DNA of 64,000 nucleotides from Planococcus citri (GCF_950023065.1 NC_088681.1:42318836-42382835), one strand, 5' to 3'; shown: positions 25,610-38,880, numbered from the stretch's first letter. The notes: generated by a model from the letters alone, not told the origin. Made by a program: numbers and translations.

Positions 25610-27655
25610 AGTTTTGAAACCACTGGTAGTGACAGGCACCATTAAAATCAGTGGGAGTGTGTTCAAACCCAAGTAAAAAACCAGTGGTAGTGACAGACAC
25701 CATTTAAATCACTGGGTGTGTTTAAACACAAGTAAAAAACAAGGGGTAGAGGCTCACACGATTTAAATCAGTGGGTGTGTGCCCAACCCAAGTTTGAAAC
25801 CAGCGGTAGTGACAGACACCATTCAAATCAGTGGATGTGCAAACCCAAGTAAAAAACCAGTGGTATTAACTCACACCATTTAAATCAGTGGGTGTGCACC
25901 CAACCCAAGTTTGAAACCACTGGTAGTGACAGACACTGTTCAAAACCAGTGTTCGTGAGGGACACTGTTTAAAACACTGTTTAAAACCAGCATTTGTGAC
26001 AGACACTGTTTAAAACCAGTGTTTGTGACAGACATCGTTTTAATCCAGTGTTTGTGATGACAGACACTGTTTAAAGCCAGTGGTAGTGACAGAAACAATT
26101 TAAATCAGTGTGTGTTTTCAAACCCCAGTAAAAACCAGGGGTAGTGACAGACACCATTTAAATCAGTGGATGTGTGCCCAACCAATGTTTGAAACCAGCG
26201 GTAGTGATAGACGTCATTTAAATCTGTGGGTGTGCGCCCAACCCAAGTTTGAAACCATTGGTAGTGACAGACACTATTTACAACCAGTGCTTGTGACCGA
26301 TACTGTTTAAAAGCCGTGTTTGCGATTAAAACCAGTGTTTGTGACGAATACTGTTTAAAACCAGCATTTGTGACAGACACTGTTTGAAACCAGTGTTTGT
26401 GACAGACACTGTTTGAAACCAGTGTTTGTGACAGACACTGTTTAAAACCAGTGTTAGAGACATGACGCACTGTTTATAAAACCAGTGTTTGTGACAGACA
26501 CTGTTTAAAACCAGTGGTAGTGACAGACACCATTTAAATCAGTGGATGTGTGCCCAACCCAAGTTTGAAACCAGTGGTAGTGACTCACACCATTTAAATC
26601 AGTGGGTGTGTGTTCAAACCCAAGTTTGAAACTAGCGGTGAGAGACACCATTTAAATCAGTCTGTGTGTTCAAACACAAGTAAAAAACCAGTGGTAGTGA
26701 CTCACACCATTCAAATCAGTGGGTGTGTTCAAACACAAGTAAAAATCCAGTGGTAGATGACAGACACCATTTGAATCACTGGGTGTGTTCAAATACAAGT
26801 AAAAAACCAGTGGTAGTGACAGACACTATTTAAATCACTGGGTGTGTTCAAACACGAGTACAAAACCAGTGGAAGTGACAGACACCATTCAAATCAGTGG
26901 GCAAGCAAACACAAGGAAAAAACCAGTGGTAGTGATAGGCACCATTTAAATCTGTGGATGTGTGCCCAACCCCAGTTTGAAACCAGTGGTAGTGACAGAC
27001 ACCATTCAAATCAGTGGGTGAGCAAACACAAGGAAAAAACTAGTGGTAGTGATAGACACCATTTAAATCTGTGGGTGTCTGTCCAGCCCAAGTTTGAAAC
27101 CACAAACCAGTGGTATTGACAGACACTGTTTTAAACCAGTGTTTGTGACAGACACTTGTTTAAAACTAGTGTTCGTGAGAGACACCGTTTAAAACCAGTG
27201 GTTGGAACAGGCACTGTTTGAAACCAGTGTTTGTGACAGATACTGTTTAAAAGCAGTGTTTGTGACAGACACTGTTTAAAACCAGTGTTTGTGATGACAG
27301 GCACTGTTTAAAACCAGTGGTGGTGACAGAAACAATTTAAATCAGTGTGTGTTTTCAAACCCAAGTAAAAACCAGCGATAGTGACAGACATCTTTTAAAT
27401 CAGTGGGTGTGTGTTCAAACCCAAGTTTGAAACTAGTGGTGAGAGACGTCATTTAAATCAGTCCATGTGTTCAAACACGAGTAAAAAACCAGTGGTAGTG
27501 ACTTACACCATTTAATTCAGTGGATGTGTGCCCAAAACCCAAGTTTGAAACCAGTGGTAGTGACAGACACATTCAAATCAGTGGGTGTGCAAACCCTAGG
27601 AAAAAACCAGTGGTAGTGATTGACATCATTTAAATCTGTGAGTGTGTGCCCAACC
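25610..27655. repeat. Minisatellite of AACCAGTGGTAGTGACAGAC units (2 kb)
   Basis: Two interleaved unit types. A long one of about 60 bases carries CCAGTGGTAGTGACAGACAC, CATTTAAATCAGTGGGTGTG and CAAACCCAAGTTTGAA. A short one of about 30 bases carries AAACCAGTGTTTGTGACAGA followed by CACTGTTT. Short and long types occur in blocks (25930-26060, 26280-26510 and 27115-27330 are short-type). Long open frames across it follow from the repeat and are not genes. Confidence 0.9.
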
Positions 27656-28023
27656 CAAAATTACGAAATTATGATTTTCAGATTTCGCATCAGCTCCAAA
27701 TCACAACATTGAAATTAATTTCAGAGTGTACTGGATGCGCTCCAAATCATGAAATTGAAAATCACCTAGGTAAGTTCTCCAATATGCCCAAAATTCCAAA
27801 AAAAAGAAGAAAAAATAAGAATCTGTGTGACTTGTGATTTGTTTTATTTTCATGGTCATTAATTTCGAATTTCTTCCTAATTTTTTGATGCAAATTTCCC
27901 GAGCTTTACAATAATTTTTGTAATTTTAAAAACACACTTAGTAAAATTTCCATTAGGTAGTTACTGATGAGTGATGACTCGTTGATAATAGGGCACTCAT
28001 GAAAAAATAATGATAAATTTTGC

Positions 28024-28154
28024 AAAAAATCTTGAAATTTCATGCTGTAGCACCTCAAAAATCTGAAAAAAAATGAGAAAACAAAAAAAATTTCATAATT
28101 TTTTTCATTTCGTTAAAATCTCAAGTTTACTGCATGAAATTTCAAGATTTTTTA
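28024..28154. repeat. Inverted repeat (24-base arms)
   Basis: AAAAAATCTTGAAATTTCATGC near 28025 is matched by its inverse near 28131-28153, with an A-rich loop of about 80 bases. Confidence 0.6.
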
Positions 28155-31100
28155 AAATTTCATCGGTCATATTTTTTTTATTCTCTACAAAAAAAGGACT
28201 CTTGTAAAATTGTTGTAAATGTCATAGTTTTCGACTCATAAAAAATTCGCTCTCGCAACAAAATGGCGGAATAGCATACAACCTCTTCGGGCCATCTGGA
28301 CCAGAAACGGTTTGTCTGGGTATAAAATCACAGTCATCCTGATACATATAAGTGGCATTTTTGACGATATCTATTTAAAATTCAAATTTTATTGCGAACG
28401 ATTCAATTTTGCGGACCATTTTTAATGGATCTATTTATGGATTTTGAAACATTTTTTCAATATCTAACTGGTTGTGAATTTTTAAATGATTTTTTTTTCA
28501 TTATTCCAGTACAATTTTCTGACTTGGGAGAACCTTTCAAATAATTTCGAAATCTTATCCAGTCTCTGATGTAATTTTTCTTGAAATTAAGCTACGATTT
28601 ATTTCTGATGAAAATAACTCATTCTAGTCAAGATGAAAAACGAGCTGAGTTTGGTAGGTAGAAAAATTCACGTTCCAAGAATTTGGCTGTATTTATCCCA
28701 ATGTACGCGGTAGTATATTTCATTTGAAGTCATTCCGCGCAATCCCATCGAATCCATCTCATGCGGTATAAGGATTTGGTCGATTGGTCGTTCTCGTATA
28801 GCAGAATTTTCGCATTTCGCACGAATTCAAGGCATATACACGATGGCTTTTGCGGAATGTGCGTGCAAGTGCGTAAATGTCGATAGTGACATGTGCTCGT
28901 ACGTGCGATAATGAAGTCTCCGCAATACCATATGTATCTAGCCTTCCTTTTACGAAGCTAATACCCGCTCAAGGTGCTATATATATCTGGGCGAAGGTAT
29001 ATATTTATAGTACCTAGGTATATTAAAAAAATAAAAATAAAAAAAAGAATAAAACTTGTCGCTCGTATTTGCGTAAGATGAATTCAAATAATACGTATAG
29101 AAAACCCGTTCTTGGGCGAATAAAAAACGGGGGAAAAAAGTATCGTACGCGCAGAGTGAAAAAAGTAGGAAAAACAGCGAAGGCAACAAATCACTCGAAG
29201 CGACGCGGAATAAACTAGCGAAAATCTTGCTGCGGGAAATTTTTCTTTTCTTAATAGAGTTTAGCGAGTATACTAGTAGTATATGTATTTATTCGTATAT
29301 TCGTCGCTGTTTTACCACCACACAGGCCACACAGAGAGTCCTAGTCGTAGTATGCACGTTTAATACTCGTACATTACATAGTACGTAATACACGCGAGTA
29401 AGACTAAGTATATTCGAGTCGAAATAAAGAAATACAAGCATAAAAATGAACAAGGAAGAAAAAGAATTCACGATGGTTGTACTCTCGTATAAGTATAAGA
29501 CGCGACACGAGAAGAAAGTGATTCGCAGTTGAATTTAAACACTGCTAGGCCCCTCGGGCCTGCTATGACGCGACCGGGCCCCGCGTCTCTAGATTTATAG
29601 CGAGTAAAATGTTTTCCCCTGATGCAATCCGAGCCTCACATTCTCTCTGTTTGGTCGTATCAAATCGCACACTCGCGCAAAGGTTAAAGGCGTTTGTGTG
29701 ACAGGTAGTATAATACCGAAGGACGCCGCTGGAGCTGGAACTGGAGCAGGCGACGACCCAGCAGACGAGAACCAGAGAAGGGAGGTGCACCTGTGTATTT
29801 TAACGGTGTGTTACGGGGTATAAATTACATTTCACCAATAATATATAAAGTCAGCTCGGATTTACGCCAGAGCCGGTGCTGCCAATGCTTCGATTTTTAC
29901 TCGATGAGGATTGATGGGGAGGGGGTCGTGCAATGTGGCGAATTGGCGACGACCGAGGGTTGTGGAAAATTGATAACGAAAAAAATTGATACGAAATATG
30001 GCAGCACGTAGCCACGTACTACCTACTGGAATTACAAAATGTAATGTACCTACTACCTACCTATTGCAGAGCTGGTATAAATATGTAGGTACCTAATTGC
30101 TTATACGAGTTTATGTCTATGCCTATCCCTGTAGGCAGACAGGAGTCGAGTGGACTGTCGCTTCCGAGGGATGGCCACGTCTACTTACCCCTTTTTAAAA
30201 TTTTTACACGTGTAATAGCCCTAGCTGAGGAAAGTTAGATAAATCAATCTGTATCGATAGGATATATTACACGTATCGTACAATTTTTCCACCAGTATGG
30301 TATATTTTTGAACAATTTTTACTAACTTGAAATGAAGGTGGGGGTGTTGTGCGAAATACGAGGTACTTGATTCTATTTTTTTTTCACGATATACGCGCCC
30401 ATCGCCACCGATCAACTGGCGAAGTTTTTATTCAGACGATGTTTAATTAAAAAGGCGTATACGTAGGTACTTGTATGTATATATACTCGTAGACTACGTG
30501 TTGTCGAGTTAATAAAGCGAATTTTATTTTTAAACGAGATATAACGCACACTTTGGATGTTTGGCCGGTGGAATAGGTGGAATACTGAACGTTTTTACGA
30601 ATTCGCTGAGTGTTGGAACGGTTGGAAGTTCGAAGTTGGTATTATGTAAGGTATATAATCCACTAAAGTGCTTCTTACTGTTGCTTTAGAATTTTGGCTT
30701 TTTTTTTCCTTTGTCATTATTAAGAATAGTTCTCGTTTCTTTATATTTTTCGATGAGGATTTTGCTATTGAATTAGTTGTCGAAGTGTTTCAAATTTCGG
30801 ATGGTACCAGTTATAGTGACCCTTCTTTTACCAGTAACCAAAGTGACTTAGTCAAATAATCGAGATTTTTTGGCAGAAAAAATGCGCATAAATAGTGTTT
30901 GAGCACCATGAACGTCTCGACTCGAATGATTAATTTTTTTTTTTTACATTCGAGTGCAGAATTTATAGTGCAGCTGGCGTGGGTGAATATGAGCCACGAG
31001 ACGAAAGCGGCCACCTCTGAATTTTTTTATTTTCTTCCTAAAAGCCTCTCACGATGTCACTGGGTGAACAAATGTTTCCAGAAATTCCCCCCTCCCACTC

Positions 31101-31417
31101 CAATTCACAAACGCAAACATCGCGTTGAGTACAACATTCCAATTTCCTCAGTCAAAAGAGGATGGGCTTGAAGAAAATTTTGAAAATGAGCGAAAAAAAC
31201 TCAAATTTTTCAGATGGTTGATAATTTTTCACTCAGTACAACACGAAGTGGCAAAGATATTTGTAGCTTTCTAAATCGAGCATTACAAAATTTAGCATCG
31301 TTTTTCGACTTTCTGGAGTAATTTAGTGTAAGTATGGTACTTTTTTCTTCATCTACTGGCTTAAAAAAATTCAGATGGCAACACTGGTTTCAAATTTCCT
31401 AACGTTTCAAAGAAATG

Positions 31418-32162
31418 TTAAGAGGGTGCTCTACGTTTGTTTGTTTACTTCTTAGCATACCCGCGGGCAGAGATTAGACATTTTTCAAACGCATTTTTTC
31501 ATTAGTTGGATAGAATGAAAGGGAATAATTATGAGTGAAAACGTTATTACTGTATTGAAACGATATAATAAAACTTTGAAACAAGCTAAACGATTAAAAT
31601 ATAATGAATTCAGACGATTCTCTATATTCGAGCATTCATTGTCAGTCATCAGACACTTGTCACAAGATTATTCTGAAACTACTGAACAGAATTTGATGAA
31701 ATTTGAATATGTTGTGCAGAAATGAATTCCCGACAACTTGACGTTGCCCTTTTTTTGATTCATTTTGTTAAATCAAAGTTATAGCAATTTGAAATTTTCA
31801 AATGACAATATCTCCAAAAATACAAAGAAATTTGAAAAAAGGGCAACGTCAACCTCTCTGGACCATTTTTATGCACAATATATCCAAATTTCATCAAATT
31901 CTGTTCAGTAGTTTCAGAATTATGGTGTGATGACTGACAATGAATGCTTGAATATAGAGAATCGTCTGAATTCATTATATTTTAATCATTTAGCTTGTTT
32001 CAAAGTTTTATTATGTTGTTTCAATACAGTAATAACGTTTTCACTCATAATTATTCACTTTTATTCTCTCCAACTAATGAAAAAATGCGTTTGAAAAATG
32101 TCTAATCTCTGCCCGCGGGTATGCTAAAAAGTAAACAAACAAAAGGTAGAGCACCCTCTTAA
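31418..32162. mobile_element. Large foldback element bounded by TTAA (arms about 330 bp)
   Basis: Arms 31418-31757 and 31837-32162 are near-identical inverted copies around an 80 bp loop. Both ends read TTAAGAGGGTGCTCTACG. Shared landmarks include CATACCCGCGGGCAGAGATT near both ends and TTGACGTTGCCC next to the loop. TTAA at both ends could be a piggyBac-type target site or part of the inverted repeat. A 64-codon ATG frame (31531-31725) lies in one arm; the other arm does not keep it, so I do not call it a gene. It lies in the 16.4 kb Side intron, so it would be transcribed and could fold as a long hairpin. Confidence 0.8.
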
Positions 32163-32537
32163 AGCGTTTTTTTTCACAAGTTCTTTTATTTGGTTTTTGT
32201 AGTTTTTGGTGTTTTTTCAAATCAGAGCAATCGTTCTATGTATCTATAGTCTTACACTCCAACTATGGGTACAAGTGCCTCCTCCAGTGGGTATTTTTTC
32301 ACTCGTCAGTTGGCAAAATTAGCCATTTGAGTCATTAAAATAAAAGAATTGAACAGTATTGTGTTTTCATATCTATTTCTGATAAAAAATGTTGATTTTG
32401 CTGGTTTAATCATTGAATTTTTCAACAAGATTTCACCTTCGTTTTGCTTGAATCTAAATTTAGCCATCAATTAAGAGGGTATCATGATAATTCAATCTTG
32501 CTCCCCTTGAATTCACTCTTCCCAAATTTGAAAATTT

Positions 32538-33860
32538 ATAGTTGGGATTTTTAAGCTCCTACTTCGCTTGTATAAATCTCTAATTCGCAGTAAAATTGAG
32601 TATGGGAGCCCATGTTTTGCAAATATCTCAAATAAAACTTCAAATATCCTAAAAACAATTCAAAATTCAGCCCTAAGGATCTGTTTAGGAGCCCTCTATT
32701 CCTCTCCAATAGATCCCCCAGATTTCAGAAGAACACTCATAACAAACAAATTCATCTCAAATGCATCCACCAACCCTTCCCATCCACTCCAAAACTCAAT
32801 TAACCCACCCAACCCCCAACATTTTGATCATATACTAGAAGGACCCATTTCTAATTTCATCACAATGTTGAATGATCTTCAAATCAATCCTAAAACTCTC
32901 ATCCAAAAACCAATATTATACCCCCCTTGGCTTCTAAAACCTCCTCAAGTCAACCTACAGCTTATTAACTACCCAAAAAATAGCCACTCTCCATTAGTAA
33001 TAAAACAGAACTATCTTGAACTCTTATCAGAATACAAAAAATTCAATCTTTGCTTTACAGATGGATCAAAAATACCAACACTTCACACAGGATATGCATA
33101 CTCTATAAATGATAGAATTTCAAATTTTAAAATCCATAACTGTTCTTCAATCTACACTGCCGAACTCACAGCTATTTTCCACTGTCTCTGTGATATACTC
33201 ACTTATGAATCAGAAAATAAGTCCTTCTTAATTCAAATTGATTCCCTCAGCTCACTAACTGCTATCCAAAATCTTTTTCCGGTCACCTTCTAATTCAAAA
33301 TATTCATAAAACTCTATTTGACTTACAAAATTCAAACTTCCTCATACAGTTTATGTATGTACTTACCCAGCCACGTTGGAATCTCAGGAAATGAAATTGT
33401 AGATATTAATGCAAAATCTGCCACCATCCTCTCTCCCCTTATATTTATTACAGCTGACGACCTCAAATCTATCTTCACCCAAAGCACACTTAAGAAATGG
33501 CAAAACTTTTGGTCCCTCCAAACCACAAACAAGCTCTTCCAACATAAAAAATTAGTCCATCCTTGGAAAAACCTCTCCCACTTAAACAGATTTGAAGAAA
33601 TCATTATAACCAGACTGAGAATTGGCCACACAAAAATCACACACAATCACCTCTATGAAAAGGCCCCAAAACCCACATGTCAGTTCTGCCTGTCAGAACT
33701 TATATCTGTCCAACACTTACTATTTCACTGTCCCTCCTTACATCAGCACAGACTGTCCCTACAAATAGATGAAAGATCCCTATTCATACCATACGACCCT
33801 TCCGAAATTAAAAAATTCTTAGACCTAATTAAAAAACTTGACCTTACCAACTCTATTTAA
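32538..33860 (+). mobile_element. Decayed non-LTR retrotransposon 3' end (RT thumb, RNase H, CCHC-like tail)
   Basis: The 5' part reads LYKSLIRSKIEYGSP, the thumb of LINE reverse transcriptases. RNase H follows, with FTDGSK, IYTAELTAI and QIDSLSS (catalytic D, E, D). The frame then breaks near 33290 and shifts again near 33355. In the new frame come PSHVGISGNEIVD (fourth acidic residue), CQFCLSELISVQHLLFHC (a CCHC-like knuckle) and a stop at 33860. The reverse-transcriptase palm and everything 5' of it are missing, as in 5'-truncated LINE copies. The RNase H plus Cys-His tail fits I, R1, LOA or Jockey-group elements; I cannot choose between them. The copy is dead. Base use is unlike its surroundings (many CCC and AAA runs on this strand). 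Confidence 0.85.
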
Positions 33861-34089
33861 ATCTCATACGACGGGTGTAATAATCAAGTAATTACAAACA
33901 CCCCCCCCAAAAAAAAAACAATTCCAACTAGCAAAATTAATTTTTTCATCTTAAAAAAAAGTTTTTCTCTATACCTACTCACAATTTTTTGTATTTTCTC
34001 TACTTTTTTGCCAAAATTCGTCTACCATTTTGATTTTTACAATTTCTTTAAATTTCTCTCTTTTTATTAGAAGACTTTTAGATAGACAA

Positions 34090-34907
34090 CAGGACCGTCG
34101 AGAGCCGATGCGGGCCCAGGGCAAATATCATGTGGGGCCCCATTTTTAAAGCAGAAGCTACATATATTGAGTTTTTTTAGAGCAGGGAGGGAGGAGGTAG
34201 TGTCGACTGAAGATTTGTTGACTGATACCTAAGGGAGAAAAATATCGATTTTTCCGATTGATACAATATTCATATGACTTATTGGTATGCGAGTTTTTAT
34301 TTAATTTTTCGGATTTTTGGAGGTCTCAAATCTGAAATTTGTTCATCCTAAAACAAGAAACAAATTGGTGCAAGCCAAGCGAGAGCTTTTGAAAATTTTG
34401 ATTTCGAGATGCCAAAAAACGAGATTTTTAATGCGAGGAGTTTATTTTTCGGTTTCTAAAATTTTAGCATTTGAATTTAGGAAGTTATTCTTGAAAAAAA
34501 AAAAATAATAGAACAACATAAAAACGATGCTTTGTATGCGAGGACGAAGAGTTTACTTTTCGGATTTTAAAATTTTAGAATTTGACTGATGTCGTTTTGA
34601 GAGAAGTTGATTTTGACAAAGAAAACAGAAAAGGCCCAAGCGAGGGCTAAAGCTCTTGGAAATTTGTATTTCAAGAGGCATAAAAACGATGTTTTTTTTG
34701 TGAGCAGTTTATTGTTTGGCTTTAAAACTCGATTTTTTTTTAGAAACTTCGATTTTCAAAAATTTGTGCTTTACTCGTATTTATTTTGGGAACGAAAAAA
34801 TGATTTTTTTCTTGCATCACAGGCCATTATTTTTCCGGGCCCTCCAAAAATCGCGGATCCGGGACAAAATGCTCCTTTACTTTCCCCTCCTCTCGATAAC
34901 CTTGCTG
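34090..34907. mobile_element. Possible DNA element with 5-bp duplication GACAA
   Basis: GACAA flanks both sides (34085-34089 and 34908-34912). The ends are CAGGACCGTCGAGAG and, inverted, CAGCAAGGTTATCGAGAG, which share CAG and TCGAGAG but are otherwise weak. Inside, GGGCCC words lie near both ends and a unit with GCGAGAGCTTTTGAAAATT repeats about 280 bases apart. Confidence 0.4.
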
Positions 34908-36381
34908 GACAATGTTTTGACATGCTACTTACTTATTTGTCTTATGATTTTTTCGTTTTTTCCCATTTTTGTAAAAGGTCCATTCCAATTCTTTTTCATT
35001 ATTTTTGAATTTCTTCCTTTTTAATTATGTACCTTCCTATTTATTTATTTATTTATTTTTGACATTGAAGTGAATGTTTCCATTTTGACATATCAATAAC
35101 ATTTTGTAGTAGGTAAGTACTTATAAAATCATCACTTTCCCCCTAAAAATTAGTTTCTAATTTTTTTTGTAATTTTAAAATCATTTTTCAAAATAATCTA
35201 TTTTACCTATAACGATTTTTTCTCGTTGCTCTTTTTTTGAGTAATTATACTTGTTGGGATTGTGTTTCGACTTTCTAATGGCTTTAAATTTTTATTTTAA
35301 AAATTCTCATTTTATATTTTGGACTTTTTTTAAAATTTCATTTTGGTACAACCCTGCTTAAATTGATCATTTTCGTAATCGAATGCCCGGAATCACGAAA
35401 ATGAAAAAAAAGTGCATCTAAAAGTAAAATTAAAAGGTCAAAAATACTATTTTCACTATCCATTAAATAAATTCTTAATTCGATACTGCGTTGAATTTTC
35501 TGTCCATATACACATTTCCAACTTGCGAACTTAAGCACGTACGTCCGAAGAAGTACACGTCTGCGTCGCAGACATATAAGACAACCATGACGATGACCCG
35601 ACTACCTCAGCATCACCCCATTCCATCTCTGCACGCAACCAATACTACACGCTATAGAATATCAAAGTCTCCTCATAGTCTCTCAAATTAATAAATTAAC
35701 CAGGAGAGGATTTTCTCTCTCGCTTTCTACGTTTCGTGATTGTTTGCGAAAAGAAAGACGCGACGACGACGTGTTTAGAATTCTGCGTCGTCGATGATGT
35801 CGAATATTGTACGTACAGTATAGATGCGCGATGCTTTATTTCGAAAACCAATCGAAGGGTAGAAAGTTGTGCTATAAAAAAGAGATCGCTGGCGAGTATT
35901 TGTAACCGAAAATGCTCGTTAATTAATTAAATACGCGTTTAAAACAAGATTGCCCTTTTATAAACGGTTAGTGCGTTATATTAGGTAGGCAGAGGAACCA
36001 TGTAGCACAGGCGAAATAGTCCGATAAAATGTGTGTTTGGCAGTATCGAGAGTACGAGTGTGTAAGGTGAGGCGAAGGGACGGATATATGCGGTCGAATT
36101 TATTTGGCGTGTACACCCTCCTCCTGCACTACCTGTCGTTTATGTTTTTGTGCGTGGAACCGCAAAACAAATTGGTAAAAATAGGTATATCAAAGCGTGT
36201 TTTGTTTCGTGAAACGATTCAACGATTGCTAGCTTTTTGCAGCAGGGGAAGGGTAAAGGTGTTTCTGTCTCTTTCTCGCGTTCACTCTGGTTGCCTTTTT
36301 CTGGTGTTAGTTTAAAGGCAACGATTGCGTAGTATTTCACGGCCCAAGTATTTAATTACGGTTTGTTTAGATTGGCGTTTT

Positions 36382-36420
36382 ACGTCGTCGTCGTCGTCGT
36401 CGTAGTAGTAGTAGTAGTAG
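36382..36420. repeat. (GTC)n(GTA)n microsatellite
   Basis: Seven CGT/GTC units followed by six AGT/GTA units. Confidence 0.9.
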
Positions 36421-37369
36421 GTTGTGTGTAATGCGTAAGGGATTTTCTAACGGTACGGTGAGATAGATGGCAAAAAGGGCAATACCGAAGAGGCGACGAT
36501 AGTGCTGGTGGTGCGTATACGAAAGTTGGTCGTAGTCGTCGTAGACGTGCCAAAAGTAGGTAGCCTACTTGTTGCGTTTGTTGGTTCGTTGTCGAAGCGT
36601 TCTTTTCATCGTATTTAGACTGTGTTCCATGGTCAAAGAAATTGCTTAAAAAGGGACTTTCGTCGGTGATTTTTTTTGGGTCTTTTAATTAACGCGATTG
36701 TGTCGCGTGATGACGGGCACGTGGCTTTTTTGATTAAATACAAAAGGATCGTGTCTATTTTATGAATTATTGGAGTAGATTTGGACAGCTTTAAGGTCAA
36801 ATTATGACTTCTACGACTCATACGCGTGTGGTAGCCAACTTACGCCTCCTTTACAAGAGAAAAGTAGTTCAATTGATTACTGATTAAATTTATTTGGGGG
36901 TGGGGTTAAAAGGAGAAAATGGGAATCGAAAGAAGACTCCAAAATATTATCACTAACAAAAATTTGAGGTGCTGAAATTTACTTTTGGTTTTTTGCAATT
37001 TTTTTAAAATTCAAATTTGGCCCATTTCTTTTGAAAAAAAAATCAAAATTCTTGATGAAATTGTCATTAATGGCTGAAATTTGGTTTGTACCTTTTTTCG
37101 GCTTTTCCAAGTTGATTGGTGATGGTTTCAATCCGTTCAGAAGCCTACACTGGATTTTCGGAGTCTCATTTTCACTCTACTGACAATTTTTTTTTTGAAA
37201 CTAGATAATCCGAAAATCAGGTTAAGGCTCCAGAACAGTTTTAAATCATCGTATTCAGAACGCACTTAATTTTATAATTCGAAAGCCATAAAGTTTTGAA
37301 TCGTGGTGGTGGTCGTGTGAGATTTCAAGTTTCATACCTAATCGTTCGTGAATGTGTCAATTCATCATT

Positions 37370-38880
37370 TCGTTCCGAAAGAGTCACCTATACGAATCAA
37401 TTCGTTCGCGAATGATTCATCAAAAATTGAATAATTCGTTCGTGAATGATTCACCAGAAATTGATTATTTCGTTCGTGAATGATTCACTAAAAATTAATC
37501 AATTCTGTGGTGAATGATTCACTAAAAATCAGTTAAATGAATCAATTCGTTCACGAACGACACTTATATGAATCAATTCGTTCGCGAATGATTCACCAGA
37601 AATTAATCACTTCGTTTGCGAATGACTCACCAAAAATTAGTGAATTGGTTCGTGAATGATTCACTAAAAATCAATTAAATGAATCAATTCGTTCACGAAC
37701 GAATTACTTCCAAAAATTAATCGATTCGTTCGCGAATGATTCACCAGAAGTAATTTAATTTTTTCGTGAATGATTCACCAAAAATTGAATAATTCGTTCG
37801 TGAATGATTCACCAAAAATTGATTATTTCGTTCGTGAATGATTCACGAAAAATTAATCAATTCGTTGGTGAATGATTCACTAAAAATCAGTTAAATGAAT
37901 CAATTCGTCCACAAACGACACTTATATGAATCAATTCGTTCGCGAATGATTCACCAAAAATTGATTAATTCGTTCGTGAATGATTCACCAGAAATTGATT
38001 ATTTCGTTCGTGAATGATTCACTAAAAATCAGTTAAATGAATCAATTCGTCCACAAACGACACTTATATGAATCAATTCGTTCGCGAGTGATTCACCAAA
38101 AATTGATTAATTCGTTTGTGAATGATTCGCCAGAAATTGATTATTTCGTTCGTGAATGATTCACTAAAAATTAATCAATTCGTTGGCGAATGATTCACTA
38201 AAAATCAGTTGAATGAATCAATTCGTTCACGAACGAGTCACTTATATGAATCAATTCGTTCACAAACGAGTCACTTATATGAATCAATTCGTTCGCGAAA
38301 GATTCACCATCGCCAGAAATAATTCATTTCGTTCCTAAATGATTCGCTAAAAATCAATTTTAAATGAATCAATTCGTTCACAAACGAGCCACTTATATGA
38401 ATCAATTCGTTCGCTGATGGTTCCGTAAAAATTGAATAATTAGTTCGTGAATGACTCACCAAAAATCAATCGGTTCGTTCGCGAATGATTCACCATCACT
38501 AGAAATAATTCAATTCGTTCGTAAATGATTCACTAAAAATCAATTAAATGAATCAATTTGTTCACCAACGAGTCACTTATATGAATCAGTTCGTTCGCGG
38601 ATTGTCAGCTAAAAATTAATCAATTAGATCGTGAATGACTCACCAAAAATTAATCAATTCGTTCACGAATGATTCCTCAAAAAATCAATCAATTTGTTCA
38701 ATTACCAATCGTTTGTGAATGATTCGAGTCGCTTAGCTTGTAAACGGGTCAATTCCTTATACAAAAGTTTCATAAAAAGTGAATCAATATGTTCGTAAAA
38801 GAATGAAAGGTTTACCAACACCAAATCAATCCATTCACGAATGATTTACTTGAAAGCTGCATCAATTCATGGTTAATATT
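37370..38880. repeat. Minisatellite with palindromic core (34-36 bp period)
   Basis: About 40 units of TTCGTTCGCGAATGATTCAC followed by CAAAAATTAATCAA or similar. The word GTTCGCGAAC/TTCACGAACGA is self-complementary, and GAATGATTCA is a second near-palindrome. A higher-order unit is visible: the block ending in TCACTTATATGAATCAATTC recurs about every 100-200 bases. Spacers are not unique, so it is not a CRISPR array. Confidence 0.9.

Noticed and set aside
25610..27655. Frames of 66-121 codons on both strands in the AACCAGTGG array
   Set aside because: They arise because the repeat unit lacks stops in some frames; the peptides are themselves simple repeats.
31531..31725. 64-codon ATG frame in the foldback arm
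   Set aside because: The opposite arm does not keep the frame, and no protein motif is visible.
37370..38880. CRISPR-like regular repeats
   Set aside because: Eukaryotic setting, no unique spacers, no cas genes. It is a minisatellite.
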